Origin: Lamellibrachia satsuma
Taxonomy: Eukaryota > Annelida > Polychaeta > Sabellida > Siboglinidae
Length of the DNA stretch: 64,000 nt
Assembly (NCBI GenBank): GCA_033239005.1
Contig: BSQZ01000111.1
Coordinates: 186,001 to 250,000 of the forward strand
Reading direction: 5' to 3'
The position numbers and the translations under genes were made by a program. The notes beneath the pieces were generated by a model. It searched no databases, was not told the DNA's origin, and saw only the letters and a list, made by a program, of their open reading frames with translations. Numbering within the stretch: the stretch's first letter is position 1; the number at the start of each line of letters is the position of its first letter. This document shows positions 46,716 through 59,624 of this stretch, piece by piece.

Positions 46716-49700
46716 CACTCAGTTGAAGGCAGTCCTACCCCACAGCACTGTAGACCACACCACTCAGTTGAAGGCAGTCCTACCCCACAGCACTGTAGAC
46801 CACACCACTCAGTTGAAGGCAGTCCTACCCCACAGCACTGTAGACCACACCACTCAGTTGAAGGCAGTCCTACCCCACAGCACTGTAGACCATACCACTC
46901 AGTTGAAGGCAGTCCTACACCACAGCACTGTAGACCACACCACTCAGTTGAAGGCAGTCCTACACCACAGCACTGTAGACCACACTAAACAGTTGAAGGC
47001 AGTCCTACCCCACAGCACTGTAGACCACACCACTCAGTTGAAGGCAGTCCTACACCACAGCACTGTAGACCACACCACTCAGTTGAAGGCAGTCCTACAC
47101 CACAGCACTGTAGACCACACCACTCAGTTGAAGGCAGTCCTACACCACAGCACTGTAGACCACACTAAACAGTTGAAGGCAGTCCTACCCCACAGCACTG
47201 TAGACCACACCACTCAGTTGAAGGCAGTCGTACACCACAGCACTGTAGACCACACTAAACAGTTGAAGGCAGTCCTATACCACAGCACTGTAGACCACAC
47301 CACTCAGTTGAAGGCAGTCCTACACCACAGCACTGTAGACCACACCACTCAGTTGAAGGCAGTCCTACACCACAGCACTGTAGACCACACCACTCAGTTG
47401 AAGGCAGTCCTACACCACAGCACTGTAGACCACACTAAACAGTTGAAGGCAGTCCTACCCCACAGCACTGTAGACCACACCACTCAGTTGAAGGCAGTCC
47501 TACCCCACAGCACTGTAGACCACACCACTCAGTTGAAGGCAGTCCTACACCACAGCACTGTAGACCACACCACTCAGTTGAAGGCAGTCCTACACCACAG
47601 CACTGTAGACCACACCACTCAGTTGAAGGCAGTCCTACACCACAGCACTGTAGACCACACTAAACAGTTGATGGCAGTCCTACCCCACAGCACTGTAGAC
47701 CACACCACTCAGTTGAAGGCAGTCCTACCCCACAGCACTATAGACCACACCACTCAGTTGAAGGCAGTCCTACCCCACAGCACTGTAGACCACACCACTC
47801 AGTTGAAGGCAGTCCTACCCCACAGCACTGTAGACCACACCACTCAGTTGAAGGCAGTCCTACCCCACAGCACTGTAGACCACACCACTCAGTTGAAGGC
47901 AGTCCTACCCCACAGCACTGTAGACCACACCACTCAGTTGAAGGCAGTCCTACCCCACAGCACTGTAGACCACACCACTCAGTTGAAGGCAGTCCTACAC
48001 CACAGCACTGTAGACCACACCACTCAGTTGAAGGCAGTCCTACCCCACAGCACTGTAGACCACACCACTCAGTTGAAGGCAGTCCTACCCCACAGCACTG
48101 TAGACCACACCACTCAGTTGAAGGCAGTCCTACCCCACAGCACTGTAGACCACACCACTCAGTTGAAGGCAGTCCTACCCCACAGCACTGTAGACCACAC
48201 CACTCAGTTGAAGGCAGTCCTACCCCACAGCACTGTAGACCACACCACTCAGTTGAAGGCAGTCCTACCCCACAGCACTGTAGACCACACCACTCAGTTG
48301 AAGGCAGTCCTACCCCACAGCACTGTAGACCACACCACTCAGTTGAAGGCAGTCCTACCCCACAGCACTGTAGACCACACCACTCAGTTGAAGGCAGTCC
48401 TACCCCACAGCACTGTAGACCACACCACTCAGTTGAAGGCAGTCCTACCCCACAGCACTGTAGACCACACCACTCAGTTGAAGGCAGTCCTACACCACAG
48501 CACTGTAGACCACACCACTCAGTTGAAGGCAGTCCTACACCACAGCACTGTAGACCACACCACTCAGTTGAAGGCAGTCCTACACCACAGCACTGTAGAC
48601 CACACAACTCAGTTGAAGGCAGTCCTACACCACAGCACTGTAGACCACACAAAACAGTTGAAGGCAGTCCTACCCCACAGCACTGTAGACCACACTAAAC
48701 AGTTGAAGGCAGTCCTACACCACAGCACTGTAGATCACACTAAACAGTTGAAGGCAGTCCTACCCCACTGCACTGTAGACCACACCACTCAGTTGAAGGC
48801 AGTCCTACATCACAGCACTGTAGACCACACTAAACAGTTGAAGGCAGTCCTACCCCACAGCACTGTAGACCACACCACTCAGTTAAAGGCAGTCCTACAC
48901 CACAGCACTGTAGACCACACTAAACAGTTGAAGGCAGTCCTACACCACAGCACTGTAGACCACACTAAACAGTTGAAGGCAGTCCTACACCACAGCACTG
49001 TAGACCACACTAAACAGTTGAAGGCAGTCCTACACCACAGCACTGTAGACCACACTAAACAGTTGAAGGCAGTCCTACACCACAGCACTGTAGACCACAC
49101 TAAACAGTTGAAGGCAGTCCTACACCACAGCACTGTAGACCACACTAAACAGTTGAAGGCAGTCCTACACCACAGCACTGTAGACCACACCACTCAGTTG
49201 AAGGCAGTCCTACCCCACAGCACTGTAGACCACACCACTCAGTTGAAGGCAGTCCTACCCCACAGCACTGTAGACCACACCACTCAGTTGAAGGCAGTCC
49301 TACCCCACAGCACTGTAGACCACACCACTCAGTTGAAGGCAGTCCTACCCCACAGCACTGTAGACCACACCACTCAGTTGAAGGCAGTCCTACCCCACAG
49401 CACTGTAGACCACACCACTCAGTTGAAGGCAGTCCTACCCCACAGCACTGTAGACCACACCACTCAGTTGAAGGCAGTCCTACACCACAGCACTGTAGAC
49501 CACACCACTCAGTTGAAGGCAGTCCTACACCACAGCACTGTAGACCACACCACTCAGTTGAAGGCAGTCCTACACCACAGCACTGTAGACCACACCACTC
49601 AGTTGAAGGCAGTCCTACACCACAGCACTGTAGACCACACTAAACAGTTGAAGGCAGTCCTACCCCACAGCACTGTAGACCACACTAAACAGTTGAAGGC

Positions 49701-50502
49701 AGTCCTACACCACAGCACTGTAGATCACACTAAACAGTTGAAGGCAGTCCTACCCCACTGCACTGTAGACCACACCACTCAGTTGAAGGCAGTCCTACAT
49801 CACAGCACTGTAGACCACACTAAACAGTTGAAGGCAGTCCTACCCCACAGCACTGTAGACCACACCACTCAGTTAAAGGCAGTCCTACACCACAGCACTG
49901 TAGACCACACTAAACAGTTGAAGGCAGTCCTACACCACAGCACTGTAGACCACACTAAACAGTTGAAGGCAGTCCTACACCACAGCACTGTAGACCACAC
50001 TAAACAGTTGAAGGCAGTCCTACACCACAGCACTGTAGACCACACCAATCAGTTGAAGGCAGTCCTACACCACAGCACTGTAGACCACACTAAACAGTTG
50101 AAGGCAGTCCTACACCACAGCACTGTAGACCACACTAAACAGTTGAAGGCAGTCCTACACCACAGCACTGTAGACCACACTAAACAGTTGAAGGCAGTCC
50201 TACACCACAGCACTGTAGACCACACTAAACAGTTGAAGGCAGTCCTACACCACAGCACTGTAGACCACACTAAACAGTTGAAGGCAGTCCTACACCACAG
50301 CACTGTAGACCACACTAAACAGTTGAAGGCAGTCCTACCCCACAACACTGTAGACCACACTAAACAGTTGAAGGCAGTCCTACACCACAACACTGTAGAC
50401 CACACTAAACAGTTGAAGGCAGTCCTACACCACAGCACTGTAGACCACACTAAACAGTTGAAGGCAGTCCTACACCACAGCACTGTAGACCACACTAAAC
50501 AG
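46716..50502. repeat. Large minisatellite, 45-bp unit, ~84 copies
   Basis: The unit is CACTCAGTTGAAGGCAGTCC, TACCCCACAGCACTGTAGAC and CACAC. Two linked variants dominate: TACCCC with CCACTCAG, and TACACC with CTAAACAG. They occur in runs. Because 45 is divisible by 3, a stop-free plus frame of 1285 codons spans the array (15-residue period KAVLPHSTVDHTTQL), and minus frames up to 304 codons exist. The plus frame has no ATG for about 316 codons (first at 47671), no splice support, and its variation (Pro/His, Thr/Lys) is mostly amino-acid changing. I treat it as non-coding. Confidence 0.97.
48491..49180. repeat. Higher-order block duplicated 990 bp downstream
   Basis: Rare variants in this block recur exactly 990 bp (22 units) later: TAGATCACAC at 48731 and 49721, TACCCCACTG at 48761 and 49751, AGTTAAAGGC at 48881 and 49871, and the first TACACC after a TACCCC run at 48491 and 49481. 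A few private changes (48605, 48656, 50046) arose later. Confidence 0.95.
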
Positions 50503-50509
50503 TGGCCTT

Positions 50510-52060
50510 ATCAAATACACAGTGTTGTGATACATAACTTGCCTATGATATCTTGGCAGCTCTTACCATTATATAAATAATGGTCAATATATGACTTCTG
50601 ACAAGCATTATGTAATCAGCTGCTTACCACTTTGATGTTAGCACAACAGCTCTCTGCATTGCTGTGCATTGTTTTATGACATATTCCACTTTCTTAAGAT
50701 ATTCCATGAATAGGTACTGAAAACCGACAAATAGATTATGTTCAAGAGGCAGCTAGATATAGCAACAATGGCGGAACTAGAAAGAGATCATCCATGTAAG
50801 AGATTGTAAGCGAAACAGTGTACAGTGAGACCTCATTAGTCCATTCTTAAATAATCCATTTTATTCAGAAATACACACATATTTTGTGAATAAATCTCGA
50901 CACACTGTAACTTGCTTAAGTTTTACATAATTCACCAATCCGCATGCTTTATTAATCAAGCCCAAACCCATCGGAACCAAAGTGTGCGTATAAATGAGAT
51001 TCTGTTGTGCAAACACCTTCTAATGTCGCCTATACAATCGATTCAAACTTTTAACCAAGAATAATCTCATGAAAAGTCAATATTTTCCTTCATCGGTTGC
51101 AAAGCTAGCCTTTTTACTAAAGGCGTTTCTCATTTCCAGTGTTGGAGTAGGCGACTGTATTGATATAATAATGCACATTTATTCGATTCCTTCAGTTCCA
51201 AGAAACTGGTGCCATAAATGTTTTGTAGGTCAATATGACAGTTCAATTATCTGGCCACATGTTTATCGCCAGAAAACAGTCTGCGGTGTAGCAGCACTCT
51301 AGGGCTACCCTTGGATTCATGTATCATTTATTCAGGTTTTATTGTTATTTTAGAGCGATTCTGTCCCAGCTCACATGACTACATACCCCACATAGCATAC
51401 AGGCCACTTAACACCTTTACAATCCCACCATTACCCTCATAAAGAGTCCCTAGGATTGCGAGTGATTTTTTTCTGAGCATTTTGACATCGGATACGTTAA
51501 TAAAGTTAATGTTTTCTGTATCATTGCATAAGACCTTTCCTTTGATGGCAATGAACACACGCTCGCTATCACTACACTGGCTATTCGACAGAACACACTA
51601 ACATCTCAAAATCTGTCACTGGATTCAGTCGAAATCGAGGGGTATCGGCATTGGTTGTTTTTCTGAAAAACGAGGTGTGTCATTTTCACGAATTTTGCAC
51701 ATGATGTCAACTAATTGATGTTTGATGTGCTGTGAAAGTTTAAAGATAATCGTAAGGCAAGTTTTCCCGAGCCCAGGAAATGCTGTAATGGTGGTTAACA
51801 GGGCCTCAGCCATGGATATATTGTCCCGTTATTGCTGGTTTGGGGAAAATCATAACAGGTTTTTTGTTTTTAAGTAACAGGATATTGTTTTTTAAATAAT
51901 GGTATTTTTCATAGGACCCTAACCAGTTTTTTTCCCAAAAACAAGGTACAAACAGTGTTTGTACAGTGTTTGTACAAACAGTGTTTGTACTGCTCAATAA
52001 GCAAAGGAGGCCATATCCATTAAAGATTGGTCACATTGTGTCACATGATGCATTTTAATT
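50510..52060. other. Intergenic DNA, no supported gene
   Basis: Nothing recognisable except a local ACAGTGTTTGTAC repeat at about 51950-51990. Confidence 0.45.
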
Positions 52061-52064
52061 TTGG

Positions 52065-52670
52065 TGACTGTTGTCAGAAACGAAAGGAAATACTAAAGTA
52101 TCTTTATATAAAAAAACATGCCCTCGAAAATTGTAAACAAAGCGATTTTGAATACTGTGTTCAGCAATGACATTCATTAAACAATGCCATGTGTAACTGG
52201 CTTTTTCTTTGCATGGTAAATAAAAAATTATAACTGGTAAACTGAAAAATCTCACAATTCTGGCTAAGGCCTTGGTAGCCAATGCCAAATTAATGGTTGT
52301 CCAAGTCCTATAGATACAGTGGCTGGCCACAATACTAGCAATATTTATCATTTCCTTCTTCGATTACATTAAAAAACTACCGTATTCGACCTAATAAGCG
52401 CACAGCATGCTAGAAAAAAATTGGGTTATTGGAAAAATGTCAAGGAATATGTTCGTACAAGTGTACACCAACATTTGTTTCTCTAGACAGTAAGGTAAAA
52501 TGAGTTTAACATGTTTTTTTACAAATGTTCGTGCTAATTTAGCAAAGGATATCAGTAATCTGGGTGAACATATTTCTGTGTGTGATTATTTAGCAGCTAA
52601 TATTGAACAATGTTTGTTCCTCAAATCTGTAGATGAGGAAGAGGTTATTCAGAAGGAGGTAAGCAATGGC
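52065..52670 (+). mobile_element. Rearranged LINE fragment (partial duplicate of the next element)
   Basis: CTGTTGTCAGAAACGAAAGG and the following 10 bases are identical at 52066 and 52959; CGATTTTGAATACTGTGTT also recurs. The segment 52500-52590 (GAGTTTAACATGTTTTTTTA...) is almost identical to 53099-53188. Beyond it this copy keeps a stretch (reading LAANIEQCLFLKSVDEEE) that the downstream copy has lost. About 300 bp in between looks unrelated. Confidence 0.65.
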
Positions 52671-52779
52671 ACGACATAGATTCAATATGAACATCGTCAT
52701 ACTCGTAGGATTGTCAAATAACATACCTATTGGTGTTTAGGGCATATTTATGCCCAGTTGAGAAGGTTATGATTAAGCA

Positions 52780-54830
52780 AATATAATAAAAAACCCTGGT
52801 TTACAAACGGATTAAAAAATGCGTGTCATAAGAAGAATGTTCTATACAGAACATTTCTGCGGGACAGAACTCAAACCGTGGAGTCTCAATATAAAACGTA
52901 TAATAATAAATTAACTTCTATCTTAAGATTGGCTGAAAAAGCACATTACAATAAACTGTTGTCAGAAACGAAAGGAAATACTAAAGAAACACGGGCGATT
53001 TTGAATACTGTGTTATGTAAACAATGCCAGCCGATGAACTATCCAAAACATTTACTGTCTGGGGATAGACACATCACCAACAAAAAAGATATGGCAAATG
53101 AGTTTAACATGTTTTTTTACAAATGTTCGTGCTAATTTAGCAAAGGATATCAGTAATCTGGGTGAACGTATTTCTGTGTGTGATTATTTTTACATCAAGA
53201 ATGGAAATTGCCAAAGTAATACTGTTGTTCAAAAGCGGGGCGAAAACCGACCTTACCAATTATAGGCCAATTTCTCTCTCGCCGCAATTCTCAAGTCTTG
53301 GAAAAACTGTTCCTTGCCAGAACAGGCAACTTTGTAAACGTCGACAACATATTAAACGAATCAGCACGGGTTTCATACAAATATGTCCATGTCACATGCA
53401 GTAATGGAATTGATAGAGGAAATATCAAATGCTAAGGAGAGTAAAAAGTCTTGCAATTGGTGTATTTATTGATCTAAGAAAGGTTTTGGATACAGTAGAC
53501 CATGGAATACATATAAAAAGTTGAATTATTATGGTGTGCTTGGAGAAGCAAATGATTGGATTAAAAGCTACCTTTCGAACAGGAAGCAATTTGTAAATAC
53601 TGACGGATATGTCTCGGAGCTATTAGATATCACATGTGGAGTTCCGCAGTGGCACATTTTAGGTCCAAGATTACATGTCCTCTATGTTAATGATATCTGC
53701 AATTAGTAAAACTCATACTTTTTGCTGATGATACGAATATATTTTGTGCCGGTAACAATCTATTAGAACTATGAGATATGTTAAATAGAGAACTTCCAAA
53801 ATTGTGCATATGGTTTGCTGTAAACAAATTATCACTGAATTTGTCAAAAAACAGTTATATGTTATTCAGGAACCGTCGCCAGATGTTGACACTAATTTGT
53901 GCATAAATAATGAAAGAATAACCAGAGTACGTGTAAAAAAAATTCTGGGGGTATTTATTGATGATAATCTGAACAGGAAACATCACATTAAAATGGTTAG
54001 AAAAAAATTTCGAAAGTTGCAGCGATCATTTACAAAGCAAGTGTCTAATTAATCATGACAGAATGTAATGTACATTTTGTATTGTTCTCTGTTTTTGCCA
54101 TATGTTAACTATTGTAGTTGAGATATGGGGTAACACCTATGTTACAAACATTAGGGGTATTACAGTACTGCATAAACAAGTAGTTTGTCTAGTTTGTGGT
54201 GCAAAACGTTTGGAGTGTACCAACGCCCTCTTTAAGCAATGGCGTATTTTGAAATTTGAAGACTTAGTTCAATTTAAGACAGTGATTATTATGGATAAGG
54301 CATATCACAATACACTACTGAATAGTTTGCAAAACATGTTTTAAACTGTACGTTTCAACACATGGTACTCAACAGAGAGTTGCATTCAGAAGTCACCATG
54401 TGCGCAACAACATAAAATCAACATGCATTTCTGTTTGTGGAGTAAAACTACGGCATTCGCTACATGAAAACATCACTGGCTGCAGAAGTATACAAACATT
54501 TAAAAAACATTAAAGTTAAATCTTCTTCTGTGTACTAGGTCTAAAAAATCTAAATAATTATAAACAAAGATTATATGATGTAGGCACTGTATGCATTAGT
54601 TATTAGTTAGGGATTTGTAATTTATATTTATTGTAAGATAATGCATTTGTATCATACATAACCATACCGGTTGCGGGTGAACCACAGATATCACACTTCT
54701 ATTCACGCCCTTTCCACCAACCCTCTATTGTTTATTTTATTTTTACATGTTGCAACTCGTGTTGTATGTTGCAATAATGGAATTTGTACTGTTGGTTGTT
54801 AGAAAAAAATTACTGATTGACTGAGTGCTT
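52780..54830 (+). mobile_element. Degenerate CR1/Jockey-type LINE with reverse transcriptase
   Basis: In several frames: linker (KPWFTNGLKNACHKKN, about 52790), ILRLAEKAHYNKLL, an internal deletion near 53190, then KSGAKTDLTNYRPIS, motif A region (FIDLRK, about 53470), a damaged GVPQWHILGP where GVPQG is expected (53640), FADDTNIFCA motif C (about 53720), LGVFIDDNLN thumb region, C-terminal KQVVCLVCGAKR and a closing QTFKKH. A 3' UTR to about 54825 ends TGATTGACTGA. Multiple frameshifts and stops; the endonuclease domain is not seen. Dead copy. Confidence 0.85.
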
Positions 54831-54884
54831 TATGCTAGCTGTGCCCAGATAAAAAATATCTATCGGATGTCTGTCAACATATCA

Positions 54885-55200
54885 TGTGTGGTCGAGTGAC
54901 TAGGATTCCTTGTGCACGAATACATGAGGTAGTTACTTTGGACATCATTTATTGGGGAGCTTCTTGTACGTGGATTTTCTGGAGAAACAAATAACAGAAG
55001 ACTAATTTTGTCGAGCAGGTTGATTAAATAATACATATTAACATGGTTGATTTTCAGAATATTCACGGTACAAATTTGTGAACAGCATTGAAAAGCACTA
55101 ACATTGTCACCAATGGGAAATAAATAGTGCCCATCTCCATAAGCCAGTTGGCATGACAGAATGGTGTGGACACCCAATGGCCGCCAGGGGGCAGTTGAAG
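54885..55200. repeat. Dispersed repeat family F, uninterrupted copy
   Basis: Its left half (CCTTGTGCACGAATACATG) matches 10925-10990 and its right half (GATTTTCTGGAG, GATTTTCAGAATATTCACGG, TTGTCACCAATGGGAAATAA) matches 11976-12175, which defines the empty site of the pogo-like insertion. Confidence 0.55.
55181..55194 (+). promoter_or_regulatory. CTCF-like motif
   Basis: CCGCCAGGGGGCAG is a strong match to the CTCF core. It lies at the edge of repeat family F. Confidence 0.35.
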
Positions 55201-55204
55201 ACTA

Positions 55205-57025
55205 CAATCAATCGACAACTCCACATCGGCATAAACAGCATCTGTGGGAACCTAGATGGCGGACATATAAGCCATTTCCTCCAGCATGACCCGGCCGCAC
55301 CAGCCGCGTACACAGGCAAATAATCACCGGCTCCCTTTGAATATTTACTACACAGAAACACAGGGAAAAGTACACCAAGTCAATTCCATGTCACGGAGAA
55401 CACTGCACACTATGCAAAGCTGGGCTCTGTATGCAAATTGATTGCCTGCACTTCCTTTGCAAAACATGGCTGTTGGGCAGCACAGCAATAAATCCATGGG
55501 CCAGTCACCACTATTGCATAGATACTCGCTGCACAACGTTCACTGCAGACAACAAACCACTGCATAAATAAAACAACACCATCACTAAACGTTTTTATTA
55601 CAAAGCTAAAAAACTGCATTCTTAGAAGTGTACATTAGTATACATGTCAACAGAACATTTGTGTAACCCACAGCAACAGAAAGGATAGATGTCAACAATT
55701 ACACTGTAATTAAACATCTGAACCATGGCTCACTATTGAGATGACTGTATCTCATTAAGTGGCCATATTATGCACAACAATTTCAAACTGTCAAATAATG
55801 TTCAATTACGGCCCATCTTCAGAGGTAATTTTATTTGGGCGAAACTGTAAATTAAATCTGTCAAAATTATTTAAACTTGTGAATGTATAAAACATTATTT
55901 TTAAAGGGTTGTTCTTATAACAATGCATGATTTATTAGTTTGCAGTTGACAGGGCAAGGATTTCTTCTTTAAGAAACTTCTGTCTTAGAATACCCATAAA
56001 CCCGCAATAAAGGACTTTTTCCCATGGGAACATTTCTTTTTAATAAGCACTCTTAATATATTTGCAGTGTTTCCTTACCATGTTATTGAAAGAAAGTAGT
56101 GTCGTGATGAGGATTAGAAAACCAAAAACAAACAACTATTGCATAAATAGGAAACATGGTCACATACGCATGAATGCACAAACACACGAACGCACACACG
56201 CACACAAGCACGCACGCACACACGCACGAACTCACGCACGCACACAGGCAAATCTAATGAAATGTGGTCAAAATACAATTTGCAAATTGTCTTAGAAGAA
56301 TTTGGTTCCTTCTATTTTCTTATGGCAGGAACTCAAAAATAGCTACATTATGTTTGATGGGAAATACCTGCAACATTTCCTGGAAGAAACAGTCATATCA
56401 AGAATCTGTCCACAGTTGCCCACATTCACTACAGCATGCGAAACATTATCTGTGATGTTTAATGCAGACATAATACTTATGGATCTAGTGCAACCAGGGC
56501 ATCTCAGTACCGTAAGTTCAAGCCTTGTTTTACACATCCAACTACACCAACATCCAAGTGTTATTTTGACCTTTGGTTTCACGAAATGGCTTACATTGAT
56601 CAACGAGGAGAACCAGGAGTTGATGTCAACAGGTTTCTCATATGTATATTAAGGTTATGTATAAAATAGATAATGTACTGATATTGACTACTTGGTAACA
56701 CAAACACAGGCAAGAGGGAGACATCGTCTCTCGTGTGACATCACTTCACAGTTGCTCTCAACATTATTATAGTGACCATGTTTGAAACTGTCTTCACAGC
56801 TACTGATGCAAGAGAATCTGCAGCAAGAGAAACTGCAGCTGGACTTGAAAATATATAAAACATTTTTAATCTGGGAAAGCTGACAGATTTTACCTGGTGA
56901 ACACAGTAGGCGTGCATATCTGCTGACTTTTGAAAAGCTATAATGGTACAGACACCCAAATCCTCTCTTAAAAATTACTCGGATTCTGAGCAAAATGACC
57001 ACGTGGACATCCTATGAGACATTGA
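55205..57025. other. Intergenic DNA, no supported gene
   Basis: A CACACG/CACGCA microsatellite occupies about 56165-56250. The overlapping frames at 56302-56652 (plus) and 56343-56603 (minus) have no recognisable domains. Confidence 0.45.
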
Positions 57026-57031
57026 AGGACA

Positions 57032-57300
57032 ACAGTAGTGGCTGAGAGGTTAGAACATCGGACTCTCAATCGAGAGAACCCAGGTTCAAATCCTCTTGCT
57101 GCCATTTCAAAGATTGGGCAATTCCACTCACTCCACGTTGCCTCAGTTCACTCGATGTGTACACGAGTACCTGGCTAGAGACAGTGGTGGATATGTGAAT
57201 GAATAGTCTTCGCGAAGTAATTGCAGCATGGCTGAATGCTTCCCAGAGAAGTCGAGTTGGTGTTGGAATGAACAGGTCTGCCAAGGGGTGAAGTGTAAAG
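57032..57300 (+). mobile_element. SINE family A, tRNA-derived, best head
   Basis: Box A TGGCTGAGAGGTT (57039-57051) and box B GGTTCAAATCC (57083-57093) mark a tRNA-derived polymerase III promoter. The body continues TTTCAAAGATTGGGCAATTC, CTCAGTTCACTCGATGTGTA, GTAATTGCAGCATGGCTGAA and AACAGGTCTGCCAAGGGGTG. Normal SINE sequence stops after GTGAAGTGTAAAGC, where the AACC array begins. Confidence 0.85.
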
Positions 57301-57468
57301 CAACCAACCAACCAACCAAAAGCAACCAACCAACCACCACACCAACCAGCCAACCAACCAATCAAAGGCAACCAACCAACCAACCAACCAACCAATCAAA
57401 AGCAACCAACCAACCAACCAATCAAAAGCAACCAACCAACCAACCACCCCACCAACCAACCTGCAAAC
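57300..57468. repeat. (AACC)n-based minisatellite at the SINE A tail
   Basis: CAACCAACC blocks are separated by AATCAAAAGC. The AAAGC of each block equals the last bases of the interrupted SINE, suggesting that the array was seeded there. Confidence 0.9.
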
Positions 57469-57469
57469 T

Positions 57470-57585
57470 GGACCTCGCTACAAGCCGAGGCAGAGACCAG
57501 CAAGGGTGGAGGGGCTTCACTTGGGGTTGTTTAATGTGCCCCGATGACTGTTGAAGTCATGGAAGAAGAAGAAGAAATTGGGACC
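57470..57585 (+). mobile_element. LINE C-terminal end with GAA tail
   Basis: Reads DLATSRGRDQQGWRGFTWGC then LMCPDDC and a stop (about 57552), followed by a GAAGAAGAAGAAG tail. The 'RDxxxWR' motif is the usual last LINE block. Only about 30 codons remain. Confidence 0.6.
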
Positions 57586-57589
57586 AGTT

Positions 57590-58890
57590 GCATGAGACCT
57601 CACACACCTGACCTAAACCAAACACACACCAAGAAATGCTACAAAGTTCTTCACTACATTTGATCAGAGTCAAAATATCTGACTTTCCTTAGTAAGTCTT
57701 GAGAATATTGACACTCGCCAGATGTGAAGAAATTTCATTGCGGTGCCAAGTTTAATTATTCTAATGATTATGTTTATGACCTGGTACAATGTAATTAGTT
57801 TCTAGTAGATTAGTAGATGTAGATTAGTGCTAGTCATCTTCCACAAACATTCTCAAGACTGCCAATCATAGTATCCTTCTGCACTGACAGAAAAGAGGAA
57901 AAGGCCCACTACCGCCGTGAGCTGGCTGTCTTCTGTGTGATCACAAACGTAGGAGAGAGAGCATTAAGAATGCATGTGACGATTGAGGGGCCCGAGGCAG
58001 TCATGTGATGCACAAACTACCCAGGCAGCCATGATATTAATGATAAGTTTATTTTAATTGGCAGCAATACAGACACTGAATTGTACAAGCATATATAAAA
58101 AAATATTGCATCAACCATTACAATATACAGTAAAATAATAGATCATTAAATTGCATATAAATAAATAAAATTAGGCCCCATACAGTAATATATAAAAAGG
58201 TGTAGGCACAATTTAAAAACAGACAATACAATGTTAATATTAAGAAATATCATCTACTACTTGGTTATTCATTTTACAAGTAAAACACAGAACATTACCC
58301 AATAAGTTTGTGATTATTGGCAGTGGTATGTTTGTAAGACATAACAATTCTGAAATCTTTCGAGATCGAGGGCCCGAGGCCAAGACAGATGCGTGCAGTA
58401 AGTGGGTAGTGAGATGGTTACATCACCCTTTCTCGCACCTCTTTCCCATGTGTTGACATTCCCACTTTACACCAGATCCCACCTGTCAACATTCCCAATG
58501 TCATGCTAGTGGGCTGCCATGCATCCCTAACAACAATGCCAACCCTGCTGGATAATCCCTTAACAAGTACACAGGATGTGTGCCAAAGTTATGACAGACT
58601 GTTGACTGTTTTCCTCCATCGAGTTCACTGATTCAATGATAGCATAGAATGAATGGTCAGCATATGTCCACAATGACCACAATGACCGATCTGTCGGTGA
58701 GTAAACTGACCAGTGATGGACACAGCTAAGAAGGATGTAGATTATCTCACAACTTAACAAGCATAAGCAGTGCACCACCACATGTGAGGCACACACAGCT
58801 GACCAAAGAGTCACAATGCGAAAACAAAACAACGCAGGAGACGTGCACAGATGGTAGAATGCAGGCAAACTAGAGATAACACAGATGGAT
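57590..58890. other. Intergenic DNA with a possible reversed LINE tail
   Basis: Around 58035-58200 an AATGATAAGTTTATTTTAAT... AT-rich stretch resembles a LINE 3' UTR read backwards. No gene is supported. Confidence 0.4.
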
Positions 58891-58896
58891 GTAACC

Positions 58897-59027
<131 letters not shown>

Positions 59028-59029
59028 TT

Positions 59030-59605
59030 CAAGAAGCCACCTTACACAACAATCCTTTTCAACACAGAGGCTCACTAATGTCCAGCCTAAGATGGGGAGG
59101 AGGGAGGGGGGGCTTCTAGGAAACAGACTACAGCCATTCTCTGAGTGACCATGCCCTGTATTCAGACAGTTGCTATGGTAACAGCGAGGGGATCACAGTA
59201 GCTTTATGTTAATAAAATCCACTGACTACATTTCCAGAATTAGTGTCATTGAGATTACAGTTTAGTTTTAGAGCAATATTTCCATGCATCTAAAAAAGCC
59301 CCTAAGCAGGGGACTAAATGTGAAGTCATCACATCAGGACAGCTTGTCTATCATTAAGAACGAAAGTCTTGACATATCTCATTAGAATCAACATCTAAAA
59401 TGTGTACATGATAGAACACCAGAAAATGTCATCAGAGTTTAGATAAAAGACCACAAACTTCTAGCTTTGCAACAGGTAGTATTTACTGCAGCAGTGCCAA
59501 TTGTTGACATGTTAGCTGTTTCCGTGCAAAGCAACAAGACATCACTTCATTATGCGACATTTGAATGTTTTCTGCGAGCTTTCAAAACCAATAAAGGTTG
59601 TGGTG
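59030..59605. other. Intergenic DNA, no supported gene
   Basis: Nothing recognisable. Confidence 0.5.
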
Positions 59606-59624
59606 AAACCCATTTTTTTTTCTT

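Noticed and set aside
46723..50580. 1285-codon open frame as a giant repetitive protein
   Set aside because: It follows from a 45-bp unit divisible by 3. Its start is a TTG codon, the first ATG is about 316 codons in, the minus strand is also open for up to 304 codons, and the variant sites mostly change amino acids.
57032..57104. Functional tRNA gene
   Set aside because: Box A and B are present but the sequence continues as a SINE body shared with three other loci, and the acceptor and anticodon stems are imperfect.
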